Source: CADEED01 sp035701825 (GTDB lineage Bacteria > Pseudomonadota > Gammaproteobacteria > Steroidobacterales > Steroidobacteraceae). Taken from it: a stretch of DNA of 16,071 nt. Positions 1-9,903 of this stretch are shown here, one piece after another. How positions within the stretch are numbered: position 1 is the stretch's first letter; the number at the start of each line of letters is the position of its first letter. The notes under the pieces were generated by a model. That model had not been told where the DNA came from. It was given only the letters and a program-made list of their open reading frames with translations, and ran no database searches. The stretch is taken from positions 1 to 16,071 of the forward strand of contig DASSRK010000169.1 of assembly GCA_035701825.1 (NCBI GenBank). Direction: 5' to 3'. A program made the position numbers and the translations under genes.

Positions 1-1
1 G

Positions 2-883
2 CCGGCACTGACCGCCGGCGCCGACCCGGATCTCGATCTCATGCATCCGCTGCTGCAGTACGCACGCGAGCGCGAGCGCACGCGCGACCGCAAGCCGCGC
101 CCGCCGCCGAGCGGCGTCGCGGAACTCAAGGAAGCGCAGCACCAGCTCAGCCAGTCGAATCCCCCGAAGCCGGGCGAATGCGCCGGCTCGCTGGGCGCGG
201 CGGTGTACGCCGCGCTTTACGACCAGGTCGGATCCGCGCGTTCGTCCGAGGGCGACTACGCCGGTGCGGCGGCGGAATTCCGCAAGGCGCTCGACTGCCA
301 GCCGCACAACGCGGACGTGCTCTCGCAGCTCGCCAGCGCCTTGTTCGATGCGCGCGACTACGCCGGTGCGCGCGCGGCGATCGACGCTTCGCTCGCCATC
401 GACCCGCGCTCGGTGCACGGCAACCGCACCGCCGGCAATCTCGACTTCGTCGAGCAGCGCTGGGCGGACGCCATCGCGCGGTTCCGCTACGTGGCGTCGA
501 GCGACGAGGACCGCACGCGCGCCGCCTACGGGCAGCTCATGTACTGGCTGGCCCAGCGCCGCGCGGGCGCCGCCCGGCCCGAGTTCGTGCAGCGCATTCC
601 GCCCGAGGGCTGGCCGCAGCCGCTGCTGCTCTACATGAAAGGCGAGTACACCGAGGCCGAGCTCATCGGCCCCATCGTGCGCGGCGACCGCGACACCAAC
701 CCGCAGCCCAATACCAGCACCGACGAGCGGCTGTGCGAGGCGCTGTTCTACGTCGGCGAGGAATACCGGGCGCGCGGCGAGCCCGAGGTGGCGCGCGAGT
801 ACTTCGCGGCGCTGGTGAACCTGCGCGTGCTGTATTTCCTCGAGCACGGGCTGGCGCTGGCGGAGATCGCGCAGCTGCGTTAG
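2..883 (+). CDS. TPR-repeat protein with NlpI-like C-terminus (5' partial)
   Basis: The reading frame is open back to the left edge, so the true start is probably outside the window. The first visible ATG is at 41, with no clear ribosome binding site. Counting from that ATG, residues about 57-155 form tandem TPR helices, for example GDYAGAAAEFRKAL, then ARDYAGARAAID, then QRWADAIARFR. These are protein-interaction repeats. The C-terminal 50 residues (LCEALFYVGEEYRARG, then a run ending FLEHGLALAEIAQL) match in pattern the end of the E. coli lipoprotein NlpI (FYLGKYY, then VEHRYALLEL). NlpI is an outer-membrane TPR adaptor for peptidoglycan hydrolases and proteases. The region between is Arg/Pro-rich. 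Whether this protein carries a signal peptide cannot be seen. The TPR assignment is firm; an NlpI-like role is inference. The gene converges on the lipoprotein gene ending at 899. Confidence 0.8.
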   Translation, partial: PALTAGADPDLDLMHPLLQYARERERTRDRKPRPPPSGVAELKEAQHQLSQSNPPKPGECAGSLGAAVYAALYDQVGSARSSEGDYAGAAAEFRKALDCQPHNADVLSQLASALFDARDYAGARAAIDASLAIDPRSVHGNRTAGNLDFVEQRWADAIARFRYVASSDEDRTRAAYGQLMYWLAQRRAGAARPEFVQRIPPEGWPQPLLLYMKGEYTEAELIGPIVRGDRDTNPQPNTSTDERLCEALFYVGEEYRARGEPEVAREYFAALVNLRVLYFLEHGLALAEIAQLR

Positions 884-896
884 CCGGGATTCCCGG
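884..896. terminator. Small inverted repeat between convergent genes
   Basis: CCGGGATTCCCGG is a perfect 6-base inverted repeat around one central T. It begins directly after the TAG of the TPR gene and ends just before the TGA of the opposing lipoprotein gene. In RNA it could form a 5-bp stem with a 3-base loop on either strand. There is no U-tract, so a bidirectional terminator is only a suggestion from its position between convergent genes. Confidence 0.25.
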
Positions 897-898
897 GC

Positions 899-2968
899 TC
901 AGTCGAGCACGCGAACCACCGCGAAGTCGCTGAACGCACCATCCACGCTGTCGCCCACCACCACCAGCTTGTCGTCCGGCTGGACGGCGATGCCATAGGC
1001 CTCGTCGTCGGCGCCGCCGATGCCCAGGACCAGCCGGCCGTCGTCGCCGAACGATGCATCGAGCTCCCCGTCCGTCGAACAACGCAGCAGCGCGAAGTCC
1101 ATGTTCACGCCATTGAAGCTGCGGCCGGCGAGCGCCCAGCCACCACTGCGCGGCGCGAGGGCATACGCCTCGTCATCGCCCGCGCCGAGATCGACATGCA
1201 GGCGACCCGTGTCGTTGAAGGTGATGTCGGTGCCGCCGCCCGCCGTGTAGCGGGTCAGCGCGAACTGGTCGAGCATTCCCTCCGCGGCGTATCCGGCGAC
1301 CACCAGGCGGTCATCGGGCTGGATGCGGAGCGCGCGCGCCGCGCCGATGCCGTTGGCCGCGTCGCGGATCACTCCGAACGAGCCGAGCGTGCCGTCACTC
1401 TCCAGTACCGCCAGCGCGAACGCCGGTACGCCTGAGCCGGTCGCGCCGCCCGCGACCACGATGCGGCCGTCGGCGCGGATCGCGACCGCGTGCGCCGTGG
1501 CCTGGCCGCCCGGGAAATCGATCAAGGCTGTTCCGTCGGCATCGAAGCCGCCGTCGAGCGAGCCATCCGGGTTGAGCCGCACCACCGCGAAGACGTCCTT
1601 CGTCTCGCGCGTGCTGCCCGCGAGCACGACCGCGCCATCGGGCTGGATGGCCACCGCCTGCGCGTCGCTCGCCAGGCCGAGCGGCACGGTGACCACGCCG
1701 CCCGCGAAATCCGGGTCCAGGTTGCCATCCGCGAGGTAGCGCGCCGCGGCGATGCGGAACCTGGACCCGACGAATGCCGTGCCGGCGAGGACGATGCGGC
1801 CGTCGGGCTGCAGGGCCATGGCCGAGGCCGTGGCGCTGATGGTGCCCACCGGTGTCGTCACGCGGCCGCCCTGGCCGAAAGAGTCGTCCAGCGATCCGTC
1901 GGGATTCAGGCGCGCGAGCGCGAATGCCATGACCACGCCGTTCGCGGAGCGGGCACTGCCGGCCACCAGGATTTTTCCGTCGGGCTGCAACACCACGGCC
2001 CGCGCCCGGTCGTCGTTGCCATTGAAGTCCACCCGCTTGATGCCATCCGTGCCGAATCCCGGGTCGAGCAGGCTGTTGAAAGGCACGTCCGTGCAGCTCA
2101 CCGCGATGTCGCGCACGTCCGCGCCCGCGATGACGCCGCTGTCGTTCGCCACGACGCAGGTCTGCGCCGGCAGGCGCGGCTGTCGGTCGACCTGCACCCG
2201 CCACGCAGTGCCGTCCTCGAGCGGATCGGTGAACACGAACTCGCCGTTCGCGGTGATCGGCAGCACCTGTCCTTGCGCGCCCACCAGCACCATTCCCGAG
2301 CCGCGCAGGCCCGTCACCGTGCCGCCCACCGTCCACTCGGGCTGCGCCGCGCCGGCCTCGCATTCGACCAGCACGTCACCCACGGGCGCTTCGGTCACCA
2401 TGCCGGACGCGCGGGTGACGCTGCAGACCTGCGCAGGGTTCGCGGGCTGCTGCGCCACGGTCACCGCGTAGCCCGCACCGCTCGCGACGGGCGTCGCAAA
2501 CGTGTGCGTGCCATCGGCGGTGACTGCCAACTCGTCGGCGCCATTGTTCCGCAATCGCAGTCCCGAACCCTGGAGGCCGCTGACCACGACACCGATCGTG
2601 AAGCGGTCGGTGGTGCACTCGATCCTTACGTTGGTGACGTTCGCGCTGCCAATCGTGCCGCTGCCCTGTCCCACGAGGCAGGTCTGCCGGGGTTGCGTCG
2701 GCTGCGCGGCGATCGTCACCTCGTATGGCGAGCCGGCTGGCTGCGCGCCCGGGAACACGAACGAGCCATTGCCGGGCATCAGATCGTTGGCGCCGTTCTT
2801 GCGGACGAGGAGACCACTGCCTTCGAGGCCCGACACCATGCCACCCACCGTGAAGGTGGCGGGCGGCGGCGGTCCCGCACCACCAGGTTTGCCGCCACCG
2901 CCCCCACCGCCACACGCACCTGACAAGGTGGCGGCCGCCAACACCATTGCCGACCACACGCCGCGCAT
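899..2968 (-). CDS. Lipoprotein with three Cys-pair repeats and a seven-blade delta-60 propeller
   Basis: A 689-residue exported protein of unknown function. The N-terminus is a lipoprotein signal ending LSGAC, with Cys19 as the lipidation site, followed by seven Gly and a short Gly/Pro tether. Residues about 40-118, 123-203 and 212-292 are three copies of one domain of roughly 80 residues (VGG.VSGL.GSGL, then NG.F.F, then QPxxPxQxC, then V.C). Each copy has two Cys exactly 21 residues apart (97/118, 182/203, 271/292), suggesting one disulphide per copy. Residues about 297-689 hold seven copies of the delta-60 type repeat (QPDGKILVAG, then LNPDGSLDxSFG), enough for one seven-bladed beta-propeller. 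The start codon overlaps the stop of the upstream lipoprotein gene (TGATG), with GGGGGT a few bases ahead as ribosome binding site, so the two are translationally coupled. Export to the periplasm or outer membrane is well supported; ligand and role are unknown. Confidence 0.85.
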   Translation of the reverse strand: MRGVWSAMVLAAATLSGACGGGGGGGKPGGAGPPPPATFTVGGMVSGLEGSGLLVRKNGANDLMPGNGSFVFPGAQPAGSPYEVTIAAQPTQPRQTCLVGQGSGTIGSANVTNVRIECTTDRFTIGVVVSGLQGSGLRLRNNGADELAVTADGTHTFATPVASGAGYAVTVAQQPANPAQVCSVTRASGMVTEAPVGDVLVECEAGAAQPEWTVGGTVTGLRGSGMVLVGAQGQVLPITANGEFVFTDPLEDGTAWRVQVDRQPRLPAQTCVVANDSGVIAGADVRDIAVSCTDVPFNSLLDPGFGTDGIKRVDFNGNDDRARAVVLQPDGKILVAGSARSANGVVMAFALARLNPDGSLDDSFGQGGRVTTPVGTISATASAMALQPDGRIVLAGTAFVGSRFRIAAARYLADGNLDPDFAGGVVTVPLGLASDAQAVAIQPDGAVVLAGSTRETKDVFAVVRLNPDGSLDGGFDADGTALIDFPGGQATAHAVAIRADGRIVVAGGATGSGVPAFALAVLESDGTLGSFGVIRDAANGIGAARALRIQPDDRLVVAGYAAEGMLDQFALTRYTAGGGTDITFNDTGRLHVDLGAGDDEAYALAPRSGGWALAGRSFNGVNMDFALLRCSTDGELDASFGDDGRLVLGIGGADDEAYGIAVQPDDKLVVVGDSVDGAFSDFAVVRVLD

Positions 2969-4803
2969 CAGAACACCCCCACCGGCTCGTCGTCGTCCTC
3001 GGTATCCGTGAGCAGGCGCGCATTGCGGCCATCCGTGGTGAAGCTCACCAGGTCACGCTGGTCGCCGACGCGTTGCGCGAGCACGACCCGCTCCACGTCG
3101 TGATTCAGGGCGTCCACACACAAGCCACCCCAGGAGCCCAAGTTCGCGAGCTCCACCAGGATCCGCAGGTCCGTGCCGTCCGGGTTGACGGAGTAGTAGT
3201 CGCTGTAGCCGGAGCCGTTGGGAATTTCGATGATCACGCGTCCGTCGGCACTGCTCGCGACGAACTCGGGCACCAGCGGCGTGGCGGGCCAGAGCGTGGC
3301 GAGACCCGTGCCGTCGGTGTGCACGGCGCGCAAGGTCGTCATCGGCCCGGTTCCGGAACTGACGCTGTGGATCACCCAGCCGGCCGGAAGCACGGAGTGC
3401 AGGCGATAGGTCTCGACCACGCCCTCGCCGGTGAGCTGCCGGGGCTCGCTGCCGTCCGAATTCACGATCCAGAGCTGGCGGATGGTCGAGGGAGGTGGGG
3501 CAATCGTCAGCTCGAACAGCACCTTGCCGTCGGGCGTCGCACGACCCCCGCGCGCCGCGCCGCTCACACCGCCGGTCAGGAGCCGCTCGTCGCTGCCGTC
3601 CGCGTACACGCTGAACACGTCGCCGTCGCGCGCGAACACCACGCGATACGAGTCGCCCTCGGCAAGCAGGGATCCGAAGATCGAATCGGTGCTGCCGCCT
3701 AGCTCGACGGGCGGAAGACTGCCGTCGATGGGCACGCTGAAGATATGGGCATCGCTGGTGGACGGGGCGCCTTCCACCAAGCGCCGATAGATCACCCGGC
3801 CGTCGGGACCGATGGCGAGCACCTGCTCGAAGTCGGTCGAATCGGCGAGCGTGCGGCGTTCCGTGCCGTCGATGCGCACGCTGTAAAGATTGTTGTCGTC
3901 GTCGGTCGGTGGATAGGCACGATAGACGATGCGTGTCTCGCCGTTGCCCGTGTACATGCCTTCGTACAGCACCGGGTTGACCGAGTCGTCCAGCTGGACG
4001 AGTGCCGTGCCATCGGCATTCACTACGTACAGGTCGCTGGTGCCGGGGCCCGCCGGGCTCACCCACTCGAAGATCACCTGCTGCTCGAGCGCCGCCCGGA
4101 TCCTCAGCACGCCGGTCGAATACGCGTGCAGCAGCATGTCGTGCGTTCCGTCGGACCAGACGCTGCGCAGCTCGCCCCCGCTCGTGCCGGGGCGCAGGTA
4201 AATGATGTGCCCGTCGGCCGTGACCGCCTGGAACTGTTCGAGCTCGGGTGAATCCGTGAGCCGCTGGTTGCGCGAACCATCGGTGCGCACCAGGTACAGG
4301 TCGCCATTGCGCAGGTAGATCACGCCATCGCGCGCGGCACGCTCGGGCAGTTCCGGCGTCACCGCCGTCACGGTCAGCGTGGCCGCATCGCTGGTCACGC
4401 TGCCCGCCGGATTGCTCACGGTCACGGTGAACGAGGCGCCGTCATCGGCGAGCCCTGCATTGAACGAGTAGCTCGCGGACGTGGCGCCGGCGATATCCGC
4501 GCCATCGCGCTTCCATTGATACGCGAGCGGTGCGTCACCGCTGGCGGTCACCGAGAAGACCACTTCCTCGTCCGCCGCGACCGAGGCCGACACCGGCTGC
4601 GAAGTGATGCTGGGCGCGGTCACGGGTGGCGGAGGCGGCGGCGGAGGTGGCGGCGGCGTTGGAGTCGTTCCGCCCCCGGGCGGATTGACCGGCCCGCCCC
4701 CTCCGGCATCTCCGCCTCCGCCCCCGCCGCAAGCCGCCAGCGCGAGAAGCAGGCAAGAAGTTGAGACCAGCCGGACGATGCCGGCCGTGACGCGCCCTTT
4801 CAT
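2968..4803 (-). CDS. Lipoprotein with Ig-like domain and TolB/WD40-like beta-propeller
   Basis: A 611-residue exported protein of unknown function. The signal peptide ends LALAAC, placing the lipidated Cys at 25. A low-complexity tether of Gly runs and about eleven consecutive Pro follows, to about residue 60. Residues about 64-146 look like an Ig-like (I-set) domain: SITSQPVSASV, then YQWKRDGADI containing the core Trp97, then DDGASFTVTVSNPAG. From about 155 to the end there are about ten repeats carrying a DG(S/T) turn followed by a strand such as RLTDS and then a DG.VIY strand, typical of TolB/WD40-like propellers. It is the first gene of a two-gene operon, with a good ribosome binding site (GGAG, 8 bases before ATG), and it diverges from the sigma factor gene 180 bp away. 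It may bind protein or glycan at the envelope, but no catalytic motif is visible. Confidence 0.85.
   Translation of the reverse strand: MKGRVTAGIVRLVSTSCLLLALAACGGGGGGDAGGGGPVNPPGGGTTPTPPPPPPPPPPPVTAPSITSQPVSASVAADEEVVFSVTASGDAPLAYQWKRDGADIAGATSASYSFNAGLADDGASFTVTVSNPAGSVTSDAATLTVTAVTPELPERAARDGVIYLRNGDLYLVRTDGSRNQRLTDSPELEQFQAVTADGHIIYLRPGTSGGELRSVWSDGTHDMLLHAYSTGVLRIRAALEQQVIFEWVSPAGPGTSDLYVVNADGTALVQLDDSVNPVLYEGMYTGNGETRIVYRAYPPTDDDNNLYSVRIDGTERRTLADSTDFEQVLAIGPDGRVIYRRLVEGAPSTSDAHIFSVPIDGSLPPVELGGSTDSIFGSLLAEGDSYRVVFARDGDVFSVYADGSDERLLTGGVSGAARGGRATPDGKVLFELTIAPPPSTIRQLWIVNSDGSEPRQLTGEGVVETYRLHSVLPAGWVIHSVSSGTGPMTTLRAVHTDGTGLATLWPATPLVPEFVASSADGRVIIEIPNGSGYSDYYSVNPDGTDLRILVELANLGSWGGLCVDALNHDVERVVLAQRVGDQRDLVSFTTDGRNARLLTDTEDDDEPVGVF
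4625..4659. repeat. GGC/GGA-type triplet tract encoding the poly-Pro tether
   Basis: A near-pure run of GGC, GGA and GGT triplets (CCN on the coding strand) encodes about eleven Pro in the tether of the Ig/propeller lipoprotein. Nearby Gly codon runs encode the rest of the tether. Such tracts can change length in multiples of three without breaking the frame. Confidence 0.7.
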
Positions 4804-4965
4804 GGTGGTTACTCCGTGTGATGTTCCTGTCGGGGCATACAGAAACGCACCGGAAATCGGCTCACGCTTCGCGCAAGTGGCGGTTCCGCAAGAGAATCCC
4901 GCGCGGCCGGCGGGAGGCAGGCGGGGCCACGCGAGGCACCCCCGCGAGGAATCGTCGCGTGGTGG

Positions 4966-4978
4966 GCTAGACTCTAGC
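4966..4978. promoter_or_regulatory. Perfect palindrome immediately upstream of the sigma factor start
   Basis: GCTAGACTCTAGC is a 6-base perfect inverted repeat around a single central C. It ends five bases before the ATG of the sigma factor gene and occupies the place where a ribosome binding site would be expected, though it does not resemble one. It contains TAGACT (4968-4973), a passable -10 hexamer, but I cannot find a matching -35. It could be an operator or part of a near-leaderless promoter. No regulator is assigned. Confidence 0.35.
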
Positions 4979-4983
4979 TACCC

Positions 4984-5541
4984 ATGGAGTCGATTACCGA
5001 ATTGTTGGCCGCCACGCGCGGCGGCGACGCGCAGGCCACCGAACGACTCTTCGCGCTCGTGTACTCGGAGCTCAGGAGCATCGCGCGCTCCCAGCGTCGC
5101 CGCTGGGTGGGCAATCACACCATCAACACCACGGCGCTGATTCACGAGGCCTATCTGAAGCTCTCGGACGGCGCCGCCGCGGGCTTTGCCAATCGCACTC
5201 ATTTCTATGCGACCGCGTCCCGGGCCATGCGGCAGATCCTCGTCAACTACGCCGAACAGCAGAGCGCGGCCAAGCGCGGCGGCGACGTGGTGCAGATCCC
5301 GCTCGAAGAGGCGGAATTCGCCACCGCGGCCACCGCCGACGAACTGCTGGACCTCGAAAGCCTGCTACGCGCGCTGGACGCTGAGGATCCGCGCCGCTGT
5401 CGCATCGTCGAATGCCGGGTATTCGGTGGCATGACCATCGAGGAAACCGCCGATGCGCTCGCCATCTCTCCGGCCACGGTGAAGCGCGAGTGGCAGGTCG
5501 TGAGCGCACGGTTGTACCAGGCGCTGCAGGAACCTCGCTGA
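4984..5541 (+). CDS. ECF43/TIGR02999-type sigma-70 family RNA polymerase sigma factor
   Basis: A 185-residue sigma factor that should direct RNA polymerase to a dedicated promoter set. Region 2 spans about residues 5-95, with ELRSIARSQRRR, then ALIHEAYLKL, then NRTHFYATASRAMRQILV. This is the signature of the Sigma70_ECF/TIGR02999 (ECF43) family rather than of anti-sigma-controlled ECFs. Region 4 spans about 118-182, with a helix-turn-helix at FGGMTIEETADALAISPATVKREW. Where most ECFs carry acidic residues before the LxxE helix of region 2.2, this protein has Asn48-Thr49-Thr50. In characterised ECF43 members that site is controlled by threonine phosphorylation. No anti-sigma gene is adjacent; a membrane Ser/Thr kinase follows 34 bases downstream on the same strand, as is usual for this family. 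The ATG start fits the family's N-terminus, although no ribosome binding site is visible. Confidence 0.9.
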   Translation: MESITELLAATRGGDAQATERLFALVYSELRSIARSQRRRWVGNHTINTTALIHEAYLKLSDGAAAGFANRTHFYATASRAMRQILVNYAEQQSAAKRGGDVVQIPLEEAEFATAATADELLDLESLLRALDAEDPRRCRIVECRVFGGMTIEETADALAISPATVKREWQVVSARLYQALQEPR

Positions 5542-5575
5542 GCCCGTTGCGGCGTCAATCCTGTATGGCCTACGA

Positions 5576-8506
<2,931 letters not shown>

Positions 8507-8524
8507 CCTCCGGCGGGGCAGGTC

Positions 8525-8558
8525 TGTCCCCGATTGCTAGGAAATCGGGAGTGTCCCC
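8525..8558. repeat. REP-like palindromic element flanked by TGTCCCC repeats
   Basis: Between the convergent kinase and proA genes lie CCCGATT (8529-8535) and its exact complement AATCGGG (8543-8549), separated by a 7-base loop. The hairpin is flanked by the direct repeat TGTCCCC (8525-8531 and 8552-8558). Compact hairpins with such flanks in intergenic gaps resemble the REP family palindromes of many proteobacteria. No U-run follows, so a simple intrinsic terminator is less likely. Other genomic copies cannot be checked here. Confidence 0.4.
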
Positions 8559-8559
8559 A

Positions 8560-9849
8560 TTATGGGCGGACCTGGCCGTTGCCGCGCACCACGTACTTGT
8601 AGCTCGTGAGTTGCTCGACTCCCACCGGTCCGCGCGCGTGGAAGCGATCCGTGGAGATGCCGATCTCCGCACCCATGCCGAACTCACCGCCGTCGGCGAA
8701 CTGGGTTGAGGCGTTGTGCAGCACGATGGCGCTATCTACCCGGTCGAGGAAGCGCTGCGCGGTCCCGGCATTTGCGGTCACGATGCTCTCGGTGTGCGCC
8801 GAGCCGTACTTGCCGATGTGCGCGATCGCCGCGTCGACGCCGTCCACCACGCGCGCGGCGATGATGGCGTCGAGGTATTCGGTGTACCAGTCCTGCTCGG
8901 TGGCCGGCTTCACTCGCGGGTCGGCCCGCTGTACTTCGGCATCGCCGCGAACCTCGCAACCGGCTTCGAGCAGGTCGCGGACCAGCGGCGCGAGATGCGT
9001 GCCGACGCAGGCGCGGTCGACCAGCAGCGTCTCCGCGGAACCGCAGATGCCGGTGCGCCGCATCTTGGCGTTGACCACGATGGCGCGTGCCATGGCGAGG
9101 TCCGCGTCGCGATCCACATAGACGTGGCACACGCCCTCGAGGTGCCCGATCACGGGCACGCGCGCCTCCGCCTGCACGCGCGCCACCAGGCTCTTGCCGC
9201 CGCGCGGGACGACCACGTCGATGTAGTCCGTCATCGAAGACAGCATCTGTCCCACGGCGGCGCGGTCGGTGGTGGGCACGAGCTGGATGCAGGCCGCCGG
9301 CAGGCCCGCGGCTTCGAGGCCTTCGACCAGGCAGGCGTGGATGGCGCGGCTCGAGTACGAGCTCTCGGAACCGCCCCGCAGTATGGCCGCGTTGCCGGAC
9401 TTGAGGCACAACGCCCCGGCGTCGCAGGTCACGTTGGGCCGGCTCTCGTAGATGATGCCGACCACGCCGAGCGGCACGCGCACGCGGGAAATCTCCAGGC
9501 CGTTGGGCCGGGTCCACTGCGTGATGCAGGTGCCGACCGGATCGGCCAGCGCGGCGATGTCCTCGACGCCGCGCGCCATGGCCTCGACGCGCTTCTCGTC
9601 GAGCGCCAGCCGGTCGAGCATCGCGCCCGACAGGCCCTTGGCGCGCGCCGCGTCCATGTCGCGCGCATTCGCGGCTAACAACTGTCCCACCGAGCCGCGC
9701 AGCGCCGTGGCCATGGCGGCCAGCGCGCGGTTCTTGGTCGCGGCGTCGGCGAGCGCCAGCACATTGGAGGCGTCCACGGCCGCGCGTCCCATCTCGCGCA
9801 TCAGGCTCGCGACGTCGGTGTCTTGGGTGGGGTTGGCGGCGGCGTTCAT
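8560..9849 (-). CDS. proA: Gamma-glutamyl phosphate reductase
   Basis: Second step of proline synthesis: NADPH-dependent reduction of gamma-glutamyl phosphate to glutamate-5-semialdehyde in the cytoplasm. The 429-residue protein has the aldehyde-dehydrogenase-like fold and family hallmarks: PLGVVGIIYESRPNVT (126-141), LKSGNAAILRGGSES (149-163), VPRGGKSLV, and the catalytic segment NAKMRRTGICGSAET with nucleophile Cys269. The C-terminus contains STDRFHARGPVGVEQLTSYKY, typical of complete ProA. Alternative starts are ATG at 9849 and ATG at 9801. The latter (MREMGRAAVDAS) matches the usual family start and gives 413 residues. Neither has a strong ribosome binding site, so 9849 is kept with the caveat. 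It lies 54 bases after proB on the same strand, forming a proBA operon. Confidence 0.97.
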   Translation of the reverse strand: MNAAANPTQDTDVASLMREMGRAAVDASNVLALADAATKNRALAAMATALRGSVGQLLAANARDMDAARAKGLSGAMLDRLALDEKRVEAMARGVEDIAALADPVGTCITQWTRPNGLEISRVRVPLGVVGIIYESRPNVTCDAGALCLKSGNAAILRGGSESSYSSRAIHACLVEGLEAAGLPAACIQLVPTTDRAAVGQMLSSMTDYIDVVVPRGGKSLVARVQAEARVPVIGHLEGVCHVYVDRDADLAMARAIVVNAKMRRTGICGSAETLLVDRACVGTHLAPLVRDLLEAGCEVRGDAEVQRADPRVKPATEQDWYTEYLDAIIAARVVDGVDAAIAHIGKYGSAHTESIVTANAGTAQRFLDRVDSAIVLHNASTQFADGGEFGMGAEIGISTDRFHARGPVGVEQLTSYKYVVRGNGQVRP

Positions 9850-9903
9850 GGGGATGTCGGGACTCCGGAGGGATCGTAGCGCACTCCGGCGCCACGCAGC
9901 CTT

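Noticed and set aside
1490..2923. Long open frame of 477 codons on the plus strand
   Set aside because: It lies antisense to the delta-60 lipoprotein, has a shadow composition rich in Arg, His and Ala, and shows no domain; the minus-strand gene has clear repeats and a lipobox.
4804..4983. Sigma-70 promoter for the minus-strand lipoprotein operon
   Set aside because: I looked on the minus strand for spaced -35 and -10 hexamers and found none that matched well; the operon may use an alternative sigma factor.
8716..9678. Open frame of 320 codons on the plus strand
   Set aside because: It is antisense to proA, which is unmistakable; the translated composition is that of a shadow frame.
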